Assembly (NCBI GenBank): GCA_014529385.2
Contig: CM043953.1
Coordinates: forward strand, 92,682,842-92,746,841
Direction of reading: 5' to 3'
DNA from: Adiantum capillus-veneris
Taxonomy: Eukaryota > Streptophyta > Polypodiopsida > Polypodiales > Pteridaceae
DNA: 64,000 bases
In this document: positions 21,575-31,475 of the stretch, one piece after another
Layout: each line of letters starts with the position of its first letter
How positions within the stretch are numbered: the stretch's first letter is position 1
Notes under the pieces: model-generated
What the model saw: only the letters and a program-made list of their open reading frames with translations
The model's database searches: none
What the model was told of the DNA's origin: nothing
Made by a program: the position numbers and the translations under genes

Positions 21575-21772
21575 GTAAATTTAGGTATTTTATGTTTTCT
21601 AGGGGGTAGATAAGCCTACCAAGGGCCAAAAAAAGCCTGGTCACAAGGGAGCGCAAATGGCCCATCCATTAGTTTTGGATGGGCCATTTGTGCGCCCTTG
21701 TGGCCAGGCTTTATTTTGCCCCTTTTAGGCTTATCTACCCCCTAGGATACTTACAAAGCACAAATTTATTGA
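21575..21772. repeat. Long hairpin 1 in copy A
   Basis: The core 21600-21745 begins CTAGGGGGTAGATAAGCCTA and ends with its complement; the arms pair through GGCCCATCCA with a loop of a few bases at about 21671. Weaker pairing continues outward to about 21575 and 21772. It shares its arm sequence with hairpin 2. Confidence 0.9.
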
Positions 21773-22116
21773 AATGAATTGGTTTTGCATCATTAATTTA
21801 GATGCACCCTTTCTATGGCAATTCCAGCATATATTCACACTCAAGGACACTAGAAAAGGTGAAATCAATTATGAAATGAAGTTTCCAGCACACTATCACC
21901 TGCTTTAGCTCTACCTAGTACACCCCTACACCAAAAAGTCCAATTACATTGGACATTTGAAAAATCCAAATTAATGTTGCATAGACACTTGGTTTCACAA
22001 TATGTTTTTTTTTTTTGATATCCTATAGGGAGTTCAAAGCTTGAAATGGCCAAAAAAGGGTGTCCACAAGGATCCATGTAAAATAATGTTGCAAAACCAA
22101 TAGGTTTTAGTAAAAT

Positions 22117-22297
22117 TGTGCTTTTTAAGTACTCTTGGGGGTAGATAAGCCTACAAGGGGCAAAAAAATTCCTGGCCACAAGGGCGCGCAAATGGCCCAT
22201 CCAAAACTTATGGATGGGCCATTTGCGCGCCCTTGTGGACAGGCTTTTTATTACCCCTTATAGGCTTATCTACCCCCAAGGGTGCTTAAAAAGCACA
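22117..22297. repeat. Long hairpin 2 in copy A
   Basis: The arms start TGTGCTTTTTAAGTACTCTT and GGGGGTAGATAAGCCTA and are mirrored to 22297, with a central loop near 22205. The core matches hairpin 1, so the two form a direct pair of inverted repeats about 0.5 kb apart. Confidence 0.9.
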
Positions 22298-22452
22298 AAT
22301 TGACTGAAATTACATACAAAACTTGAAATTACAAAGATAGTAGACACAGTAGACACAACTGTTGATCATATTGTCATTGGAAAGTTCAATCATTACAAAT
22401 ATAAGGGTGTGCAATACAAAAAGAGGGGTAACTTCGGCTAATGCTCGAAGTC

Positions 22453-23334
22453 TCATCGAAGTCGACGTGCAAGTTGCATATCTTTTGGTTGTATTGTCAC
22501 TCACTTTGCATGTATGACGCATAGGTTGGTATCTTCCAACACCGAAATGATGTGGGCCTCTACAGCTTCTTGAATAGCCTCTAGCGCCATTTCTTGCATT
22601 CTATACTGATTTCCATAGCTTTGAAGCACCTCCTTCACAGTGCGAGCAAAGGGGGTGCGTCGAATCAAAAGCTCCGTTGTCTTATGATAGTGGCGGATTT
22701 CTGCAAATGCTCTTGCTAATTTTCGGCGCCGTTGCGGTATTCTTGGGGGCACTTGCACATTTCCTGGCGGGCGGCGTTTAGGCTTCTTGAAAAACTTAGA
22801 CTTGCGCATGTTTACATGCTTAGGGGCTGGTTCTGCAGCCTCTTCTGATTCTTCCTCTTCCCTTGGCTGTCGATCTTGTTCTGTGGGGAGAGCTCCCTGG
22901 CCTCCAGGCAATATCTTCGTCCCAACGGCCACCCAGTGTGTGTGCTGTATTTTTTCTCATAGCCATGGTGTCTCACTCTCTGATTCAATGTCTGTATGGA
23001 CCACCCGAGTCCTGGATGGTCCTGCTTGTGATTGGTGGCACGACGGCTGCTCCCTATCGGACTCTGTTGTTTGCTGGCCCTCTTCCTCTCTCCAGCGCTG
23101 GGCACGTTGCTTCATTCTCCTTCTAGGTGTTATATCTTGAGGAGGTGGAGATTCAAAAGTCCTCGATGACTCTCGTGCCCTACCACCATGCCCACTACCA
23201 GATGAGTTCCTGGAACGGCCAGGCGTTCGTGGCCGTTTTATTGTGCCTTTAAGCCATGACGGCTTCTCACATCCTTGGAGGGTGTTTTTGTTGGCAGGCG
23301 GATGCTCTTTCGCGGTTTGTTTGGTGCGTGCCAT
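22453..23334 (-). pseudogene. Histone H3-like gene of copy A
   Basis: The frame opens with M-A-R-T-K-Q-T-A, the exact start of histone H3, followed by a long (about 200 residues) basic, proline/serine-rich tail and an H3 histone fold from about 22728: A-E-I-R-H-Y-H-K-T-T-E-L-L-I-R-R-T-P-F, then E-D-T-N-L-C-V-I-H-A-K, then V-T-I-Q-P-K-D-M-Q-L-A-R-R-L-R and stop at 22453. Canonical H3 has the same elements with the same loop-1 length. Two in-frame TGA codons (22957-22959 in the tail, 22501-22503 at the Arg after I-H-A-K) break it; both fit CGA to TGA. There are no introns. H3 normally packs DNA in nucleosomes; here it lies inside a mobile element between transposase and gene M, with a homologue in copy B, so it is not a stray host histone gene. 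Confidence 0.9.
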
Positions 23335-23473
23335 TTCGTTGGTAAGAGATCACCTGTTCTTAAGAAATGAGTGGTTTATGAGAGCATGCAATATTTATAA
23401 GGGCCCATTTAAAAAGGGCCCTGTTCACACTAATTTCTTTAAAAAAAGTATTATTTTTAAAATAAACATGTCA

Positions 23474-26036
23474 CTAAGAGCTGGACCCTGCATTCACGTT
23501 TAGTGACTCGCGCAGTATCCACTTTGATCCTTGTCGCACTCTGCATCGCCGCCATGCGGCATGCTTGGTGGGACCTTGCGACATTTGCCACTTGTTGCTA
23601 TGCTCTTGACGATTCCATTTCCGCACTTCAATAGCAATCTTGGATTGTCGCGCACGCTCCATTGTGAGCTTACAAGCAAAGGTTGTGCGAAAAAACCAAT
23701 TGAACATCTCCTCCAAATAATTGGATTGCACCATTCCACCACCATGTCGAGTATTTTTTAAGTACACTCCCCTTGCTGGATAATGGGACTTCTCCATGCC
23801 TTGAGTGCTAAAAATTTCAAGCGATCCATACTTGTGCATAAAAAATGCACCATGCGCAAACAATATATGCTGTTCACATGAGTAAACAATCCACATTATT
23901 AAATAAAAACAATCCCTTGTAATGAATACACCATGTAAAATGACTTACCATGTAATGTGTGATGTTATTTTCACCCCAAGAAAGAGTGAAGACCTTGGTA
24001 AAATATGCCAAGGCTTCTTGAAATGATTGGCGTTGTTCTTCTGTTGTGCTATTAAGGCCCATAAGCTTGACCATAGCATGAATGCGTGTAATGTACAAAA
24101 ATGTACATTTGATAGAGGAAATCAAAAGATTGGATTCCAAGCGTGGCCCTTTTGATCACGGTCTGGGGCATTGAGCATGGGACATCTCAGAATAGACGCT
24201 TCCCATTCTCTACCTTCATCTCCGACATCACGAAAATCTAACCCTTGTTCTCCATGCCCTTGCCATGGAAGCATGGATCCGGCCTTTGTGGTGCTCTTAT
24301 GTGATTTTTTTCCATTAGGTTTGTACCCTCGAGTGCAAAATGGACAAGGCATGAGCGAAGAAGCCCCTTGTTTGCAGCCAAGCAAACACTTTATGGTCTT
24401 CAAATCCCCACCTAAGTGCCACTCCACATCATAAATACCAAAACCCTCAATCTCCAACTTATGACTTGCAATTTGGGAGTGTATTACTTCTGTGATCCAT
24501 GGAGTTCTCTCAAAAATCCATGAAAGTACTCCATTGGTCTCCTTGGGCACCTCAATAGCACCCAACCACCAAATGTCTTTCTCTGATTGCACGCTAAAAG
24601 ATGGGGCGGGAGATGGCTCGACTGAATCCCTTCGCTTGGTTTGCAGAAGGGCCTCATTCATTAGAGTGACACTTAGCCTCTCTAACCTTCGGCCTTTCAC
24701 TATTTGACACTCATCGAGTTTCAGCACAAAAGCGACTTTTGTGCCAAGCACTACAAAATAAATAGTGCTAAGACGGTAAACTTCAGAGTCTATGATAAGA
24801 ATAATACCAAAGAAAAAAGTAAAGTGTGTCACCTTCTTCAGGTAACTCGTAAAATCTAAGCATGGCTTCTTGAAGCCTTCTAAGATCCACAAAAATATTG
24901 TTCCACGTTGTGTAAGGAAAGCCCTTCTCCGAAGGTCTTATGGATTGTTTCTTACCTTTTCCCCTTGTCTTTGTTGCGCACGAAGCATAAAGGGAAGTTG
25001 GCATTGTGTCCTCAATGTGTAGGTATGTCCCAATGCAGGAGAACACATCTTCGTTTGTGGACTTCTTTGCAAGCTTGACCTTGTGAGGAACGGGAAATAG
25101 GTTTTCCACAATGCCATGTTCTTTGAGGGCATCCTTTAGGAGTTGGAAAATAGCCTGATATGCTTTGGTGATGATTCCAGCCTCATCACAAGCTTGTTGA
25201 ACATCATCATCACTAATCACATTTCTTAATTTACGCATAAGGTCCTTGGTGACTGCATCCTTAATGTGCTTACCTCCAGGTGATTGTAAGATAGAAATCA
25301 TGTCCTGGGTATTGAGACAACTAGTGAGAAGGTTGACTTGATCATCTTGGCTTGTTCCACCGCATGCCTCCTAGATGAAGTTTCTAGCAACAAATAAACA
25401 TAAATGTTAGAAAATAGTGTGAAGTAAAAATGCATCATGCAAGTAAAGACCAAAGAACCTTGTGGATGTAACTCGTTGTTTGCGTGCTCCTCCCGAATGT
25501 GCAAGAGTTTCAATGGATGAATATGTGCGTTTGCGTTCCCTTACACCAAGGGGTGTGTCTTTCAAGTATGTGATGGTGTTGGTAAGCTTCTAGATGTGGG
25601 ACTTCTTTTCTTGCATTTGTTGTTCAAGAGTTTTAACTACCCTCTTCGAAGAGGCAACACTCTCTTGTAATGCCGTCGTCTTGAGGTGAAGAGCTTGACA
25701 TTCGTGCATCCACATATGCAAAGAAGCACCTGCACCCATACACAACCGCTTGCAATAGCCTAACAAACCTTCTTCTCCCCTCCCAAGAAATTGAAGAAAT
25801 GTGAAAAAGCTATTAAACGGTGGATGGAAGTAGCTTATAGGATCGTAAGGGTACAAATGGCCATCCACCCAAATGTCAACATTGGTCTCGCAAGCGGTGT
25901 GATGTTCTTGTGATGACCTTTGATCACCTTCACTAGTGGTCTTCGATGCAAATGCCGTGGGTAAGCGAATATGTATGCTTTTGGTGTGCGGAGTACGTGG
26001 TGGTGGAAGAAAACCATTTGTGATGTCCGTGAGCAC
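23474..26036 (-). pseudogene. Transposase-like protein, copy A (gene T)
   Basis: About five exons can be read by comparison with copy B: D-I-W-V-D-G-H-L-Y-P-Y-D-P (26036 to about 25459), a helical part (about 25370-24830), L-D-E-C-Q-I-V-K and V-E-W-H-L-G-G-D-L-K plus a C-P-F-C pair (about 24745-24122), a TGA at 24122-24124 followed in frame by N-V-H-F-C-T-L-H-A, then T-H-Y-M before an intron, and finally F-S-T-Q-G-M-E-K-S-H-Y (near 23800) and T-R-H-G-G-G. Compared with copy B about 110 residues after C-T-L-H-A are missing, with a frameshift. An intron near 24829-24743 is absent from copy B. No clear ATG: the first frame opens with GTG. The order of D, D/C and E blocks suggests an RNase H-fold DNA transposase; the family is not one I can name. 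Confidence 0.75.
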
Positions 26037-26654
26037 TATGGAAGCTATTGCGTGAGGAAGAAAATGATGAAAAGATAGAGGGGGAAGGGTAGAGAGGTTG
26101 AGGAAGATGGGAGGAGAGAAGGAGGGAAGGGGGGGAGGGAGAGATTGGGGAGGAGGAGGAAGGTAGGGGCAGGGAGGGAGAGGAGAGGGAGAGAGAGAGA
26201 GGAGGGAGGAGGGAGGAGGGAGGAGGAGGAGAGAACAAAATGTTTATTACTTTTTGGGGGAAAAGAGTTTTGAAAAAATGGACTTTCTAAGCTTGTGGGT
26301 TAAAAAATGGGTCAAAAAATGATTTCTGGATATGTATATATGTTGGGAGGGAGTTTTAAGTTAGAAACAAGTAAAAATGATTTTTTTTTTTAAAAGTCAA
26401 ATTTTGTCTCTTTGTGACCCACGTTTTTGGTGATGTGGACACACCCCTATGCTTCCTTCACTTTAAAAAAAGCTAGAGAGAGAAAGTAACCCTTTAGGTC
26501 CACATCCTACATTTGTCTAAAAAAAAGGCTAGAAAAGCCTACTCAAAACTACCTTATTCAATGCCCTTGCCCCCTAAACCCCACACAATATTAGCCTTAA
26601 TCCCTAAAAATTAGGATTCCTTACAAGGCCCATGCAAGGTTCATATTTCTCCTA
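26037..26654. other. Right subterminal region of copy A
   Basis: A purine-rich stretch (about 26080-26235) that reads as proline/serine low-complexity on the minus strand, then AT-rich DNA and the right inverted terminus. Likely the promoter side of the transposase gene. Confidence 0.5.
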
Positions 26655-26781
26655 ATGACAGTGACTGATGAAGCCCTGGACTAGCCTTAGTTTCACCTGG
26701 TTTTCTATGCGATGAGGTGGTTTCTGGTTTTTTCACATTACTCTCAGATGATCTCTGACGGTGTTCATCTCTTGGAATTGT

Positions 26782-27573
26782 TTATGGTGCTTGCCCCAAT
26801 ATCCAATCCCGTATGGAATACCCTTGGTCTTTGGTTTGTTCTACCTCCTCAGGAGTCATCATAAAAAAGATGTTGTTATAATTATACTTAAACAGGTAGG
26901 TTGGTAGGTCTAATGATCCCTTATCTTGGATCTTGAAGATATAGATGATCTTCATGGCCGTTAATTGTCCTCGTTTAGCATGAGAAGTCCACAAAAGATC
27001 TTTTATGTTTCTATCTTCCCAACAATAGACTCCGATCCTAGGATTATCCGTACTAAGCCATGTCAAAGGCTTCAACTCTACTTGATTGTAACCCTCGAAT
27101 TCTAAAGTTGGTGGTCCTTCTTTTGCTGACATAACTGGGATTATAGTGTTTACTTCTAACTCCCATTTGTCTATCACATCAAGGTTTTCGACTTGTAAAT
27201 ACTAAGTTCCGTTTCGATCCATCTATATTTTTCCTTGTTTGTTTTCCCTAACCTCTTCTTCGAACTCAATACCATGGTCATCAATACGAATAGCATACTC
27301 CTCGTTAGGGTCCAAGTAAACCTGGGCTCCATGATGGTTAGTCTTGTAAAAAGATAGTATATGCTTATAGCACTGTGTCGTTCCGGTTTCCGAGTGAGTT
27401 GAGTAAGAAGACATTTTGGATGTTGAATCTGGAAAAGTGTCTAAGACTTCTTCAAGAATTGTGTGCAAGGAATTGCCTTGATTCATGCTTTCTTCGGTAG
27501 ATACTCTACTGGAGGTTTCTCCGAGTATACCCTGATTTCCTAGTACACAACCAGATCTAAGGTTCATATACAC
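26782..27573 (-). pseudogene. Ty3 element 1, N-terminal ORF region
   Basis: Two frames (27573-27223 and 27177-26782) separated by a short broken piece. The second has W-E-L-E-V-N and P-E-E-V-E-Q-T-K-D-Q and resembles sequences preceding gag in plant Ty3 elements only in a general way; I recognise no catalytic domain. The strand and position between leader and gag support the assignment. Confidence 0.5.
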
Positions 27574-29535
27574 TTATGAAACCCTGGATACAGTACTCAC
27601 CTTTGGATTGACTTGTCGTCAATTTCCACTCGATTCAATTGCAACTTTCTATCAAGCCACTGATTCCTCATCTACAACTTGATTCTTGTACAAATTTGAT
27701 CAAGTTAGCTATTCTTGTATAAAGACAGTAGAGTTTTTGCTATTCTCATGATTGGTCTCTATGTATCACTTAAAAATCAAGCTATGAGAGTCAAAATTTG
27801 ACTTTCAAGTTCGACTTTTAACAAAATTCAAAGGTCTAATCTGCAACCTGTAAACAGAGTGTACATGTATCAATTTTGATCTGATTGAATCCAAATTTGC
27901 CATGTGGCTTTATATTATGTTGGTCTATCACTGTATAAGTTCAAAGGTAAAAAATGATGTCTCTGGATAGCAGAAGTAAATAATCGCGATTATTTACTTT
28001 TGTTAGTTTTTTGTACTTTTTTGATAGGTTTGGCAAGTATAAAACTTGTTAGAGTCCCTAGGCAAGTTTCAACAAGTTTGGACAAAATCTGATCAAGTTT
28101 ATCCTGTTTGGTGTCCGCAGACTCTGATTTTGAGAATCTGGCTTAAGTTTCACTTTTGGGATCCAAATTTCATCAAAACTGATTTGGGAGGTCTACTTGA
28201 TGTGCTTGACCTTGTTGTATACCCAAATTTGCAAAATCGTCAAGTTTTGAAGCAGGTGTAAATAATCGCGATTATTTACTCCAGCTAGATTTTTGCAAGT
28301 TTTTGTTCCAACTTTGACACGGATCTGTTAAGCACCTTAAGTTAAGGTCATTGGGCAAGTTTCATCAAGTTTGGACAATTTTTGGTCAAATGGTCATCAA
28401 TTATCTGTCCGTACACTAACTTTGCAATTTTAATCACAAATTTCACTCCAGTGGTCCAAATCTTATAAATTTTGTTTTGTGGGCTTATTACAACATGGTG
28501 AAGCTAGTGGTTTGCAGATTTGGTCAAAAAAGTTGAAAAATAGGGCAGATGTAAATAATCACGATTATTTATTTCTGATAAATTTTTGAAAATTTTTGGT
28601 GAATGAGCATATATACATGTTTATCAAATCAACATAAGCCTATAAAACAATTTTAAACAAGTTTGGATAAATGTTTCCCAAATTTATACTCAAGATTCAA
28701 AAAGTCAGTACAAACTTTAGTTTCTACCCAGTTTTTTGTGAGTTTAGTCATCCAAATCTTTTGGGCCTTTACAAAAGTTGTTTGTACACATGCAATGAGT
28801 CGATGGTATGAACCTTGGCCAATTTAGAGCAGAAAGTTAATAATCGTAATTATTAACTTTAGGCTTGAAATGAGCACTTTTTTGCAATTTTCTCAAAGAC
28901 AGTCTTTATATGAAGTATTTTAAGTCTATAAATCAAGTCAAAATTTAATTTGGCATAAAATGTCAAGAAAAATTAAATAATCTGAGTTTTGGCCAACTCT
29001 TGAATTTTTTTACCTCGAAGTGTCTTTGAGCTTACCAACTAGTTCATACAACTCTTAGGCTTACTCTTTAGTCGGATTGAGTAGATTCGAGTCTTTTCAA
29101 GCTATTTCTAGCCATAGACCTGAAATTCTGTAACTTTCAATAACAACTCACACTTGATTCTTTCAGAAAGAGAAATGTTTTGAAATCCACTTCGGATCCT
29201 ACTTACCCTACTCCTAGATTCTCATGCAATGGGGTTGTGGAAAGTGTCCACAAACACTCGTTTTCTTGTGTTTTTTATGTTTTTTAGAGTCTTGATCTTA
29301 AGACTTGTCTCTTCTACCAATCATTCTCCAAATCCTAATCTAAATCTACAATCCTATAGTCCTAAAGGTACTCGGCAAGTATGATTACTTCCAAGCTACC
29401 TCTACACAATAAAAAACGACAATCTTAAGCTATGCGGTTTCTAAAAGAAAGTTTTGAACTCTAGGCATACCTAAAGGAAGTTAAAGGACAACTACACAAG
29501 ACGCTCATTTTTTTCGCTAGTTTAGGTCTCTTCAA
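27574..29535 (-). other. Ty3 element 1 leader with diverged tandem repeats
   Basis: No coding region. Four units of about 280-295 bases (about 27975-29100) each start with a palindrome built on TAATCGCGATTA (27975-27998, 28258-28279, 28551-28572, 28835-28858) and contain a segment like CAAGTTTGGACAAA. The first palindrome is perfect over 24 bases. Confidence 0.8.
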
Positions 29536-29553
29536 TCCCTAACAGCGGCGCCA
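29536..29553 (-). other. Ty3 element 1 primer binding site
   Basis: The minus strand reads TGGCGCCGCTGTTAGGGA, close to the TGGCGCC... primer sites (tRNA-Asp type) of many plant Ty3 elements. The 5' LTR would follow to the right, ending near 29556-29560 on its inner side. Confidence 0.65.
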
Positions 29554-30439
29554 AATATGGGATGCATGTCTAACCTCACCATCCTATCTTATTGCAGTAT
29601 TAGCAAGAACCACGATTAATTTATCAAACCATGGAACGAAGCTGACTCGACTAGTGCATAGAGGCTACAAGAGGTTGTCAATCTCTCGGAAAATAACTAA
29701 CAACTCACATCTAACTCAAGCTACACTCAAGTGACTGAAATCACCAAAAGCCAATCGCTCATCGGCAAGCAAATCACATCCGTTTACAACATCAAATGAA
29801 ATCCAAACGTAACAAAACTTCTAGGACAAGTTTATAAGACCTAAGCACACATGCCTATGGTCTCAAACCCCACTTTAGGTCAAGTTTCAAAATCATGGAT
29901 TTTTGACCTAGTTGTTTTCGACCCAGAATGCATCTAAATGCTTAGCAATGATGCCCCAATACCCCGCCTATGCTTAGTTTTCGATTTAAAAGTGTAAAAT
30001 TCTAGTTATGATTAAATTAGGCCGCAGGTCAGCGACGCCAAAAGCTACGAAATATTGTGAATGACTTATATCAATGCTTGGAGCTCTTACATGCGGTTGC
30101 AATGCAACAAACACAATCGCAATGTGACAACCAGAGAGGGAGTAGAAAGCGCGAGAAGGAGAGAAGTGAGCGCCGTTAGCTCACGCTGTGTATTTCTTAT
30201 CCAAAAACTTATAAAAAACTTACAAAAATTGGTTTTTATACCTTAGCCAAGGTTTTTGGGTGTTCAAAACTAATAATCTAGAGTTCTACCAAAGCTAGGA
30301 ATTGACTAGCTGATACAATCTAGAAGCTTGTAGCCCCAACTCAATAATTACAAAATTTATCCGAGAAAATAGGAGTTACAATATTCCCGATTTATCAAAA
30401 TAATAACTGTTTTAAAAACATAACTCCAAAAACTGGTGT
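29554..30439. other. Probable 5' LTR remains of Ty3 element 1
   Basis: Adjacent to the primer site, but without a second copy in the window the LTR limits cannot be shown. No gene seen; the plus-strand frame at 30061-30246 has no recognisable features. Confidence 0.4.
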
Positions 30440-31475
30440 TCGTGTTAGCTTGCTGCTAACAAGTTGCCACAGACTAGATGATGTGAAGGTTCAGAGGTTC
30501 AGAGGGGCTGGAGGAGGTTCAGTCTCCAGTGTCAAAATGTTTTGAAAACCAATTCCAGTGTCAGCACCAGCTACACCGTTCTAGTCTCCAGTGCTAGAGT
30601 ATCGAAGCGTCTTGAGAACAAGTTTCAATGTCAATGTCAGCTACACCAGTTGGAGTGTCAACACCAGCTGCAGTGTTGAGTGTCACAGTCTCAAGAGTCA
30701 GTGGTGCAATCATTCTAGCGCCAACTGCACCAATTCAAGTCTTCAGTGCCAGAGTGCTAGAGCGTCTTGAGAACCAGTTCTAGGTTAGCGCTAGCAGCAC
30801 CAATTTCAATGTCAACGCCAGTATGACCGGAACCAGTATTCAAGTAATGAGTCGTGGAGCTTAAGGCAAGCTAAGAATAGCATTTAAAGGGGAAAAAAAT
30901 AGGGCAAAGCAAGGATTACACACACCATAAAAAAGCTAAATTAAGATGAAGGGGGGGGGGGGGGGGGGGGGGGGGAAATAGGAGATCAGACGCACCATAA
31001 AAAGGGGAGTTTTTTTGGACAGTGGGGGATACGGAGTTTTTGGCAGAGAAGAAAAGAAAAAACGGGCATGTGTGAGCAAGGAGTAGCCATGCGCTCTCCC
31101 TCTTGGACAAGCATGGAGATGAAGGGAGAGGCCACCTGTAGACTTGAATGTTGCAGAATGCAAGGGTAGTTGAAGAAAATTTTCATAGCTAGAGATTGAT
31201 TTAATATCCAAAAAAGTCTGGGTGACGTTAACGGCTCGCTTAATCTTGTAAAAGGGAGCTTAAACTCCTAGTTTTCAGTGGATCCAAGGGACGATGCTGC
31301 TACCAACCCACCTTGGCTATCGATTAAGTTGTACTCAAGCATTATTCAATTAATTGATGATTATGATGGTTACCAGATCTTTCAATAGCTATTTTCTTTC
31401 TTTCACACCTCCCATAGCAAGAGGCCCGACACGGCTCACGTTTCGAGCACATATCCCTTGACATCTTTGGTGAAC
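30440..31475 (+). repeat. Ty3 element 2, 5' LTR (limits approximate)
   Basis: Aligned with 41700-42845 from the CCAGTGTCAG repeats to CACATATCCC. It contains a poly-G run at about 30951-30975. The outer limits are uncertain by tens of bases. Confidence 0.7.

Larger units (their letters stand above)
21400..22452. other. Intergenic region with two long hairpins, copy A
   Basis: Lies between the 3' ends of gene M (plus) and the H3-like gene (minus). It holds two foldback structures sharing a core sequence, and no coding frame. It also fills the place where copy B has its protease domain, which copy A lacks. Confidence 0.7.
17461..26654 (-). mobile_element. Copy A: large DNA transposon carrying a histone H3-like gene
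   Basis: The left end reads TAGGAAAAATATGAACC and the right end, reverse complemented, TAGGAGAAATATGAACC; both are followed by a GGGCC block and a partly matching GGGATTAAGG segment. The flanks are CAT and ATG, giving a probable AT duplication. The orientation given follows the transposase. Order from the right end: transposase (minus), H3-like gene (minus), paired hairpins, unknown gene M (plus), unknown gene N (plus). All four genes have homologues in copy B. It interrupts a Ty3 gag. Stops and frameshifts show it is inactive. The left inner flank contains a poly-G run at about 17640-17676. Confidence 0.8.
1..29560 (-). mobile_element. Nested, decayed Ty3/gypsy retrotransposon 1
   Basis: Minus-strand pieces appear in the order expected of a Ty3 element: primer site near 29536-29553, a long leader, N-terminal ORFs (27573-26782), gag (17460-17179 and 16058-15250), zinc-knuckle protein (15218-14559), protease/linker (8637-7539), reverse transcriptase and RNase H (3100-1835), integrase (1681-1262). 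The pieces are separated by younger elements at 3706-6342, 8878-14443, 16059-17100 and 17461-26654, all of which can be lifted out. The reading frames contain many stops and shifts, so it is dead. The 3' LTR would lie beyond position 1. Treating all pieces as one element is an inference from order and strand; 1-1050 may belong to a second one. Confidence 0.6.

Noticed and set aside
22453-23334. Ordinary host histone H3 gene captured by chance
   Set aside because: The tail is far longer than in H3, the fold is diverged, and a homologue fused to a protease sits in the equivalent place in copy B.
23874-24140. A second reading of the copy A transposase in which S-I-K-C-T-F-L-Y-I-T-R-I matches C-T-L-H-A-L-C-R-I
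   Set aside because: The neighbouring frame after the TGA at 24122 gives N-V-H-F-C-T-L-H-A, a much better match to copy B.
27975-28858. CRISPR-like array
   Set aside because: Only four palindromes spaced about 285 bases apart with related, not unique, spacers; plant retroelement leader.
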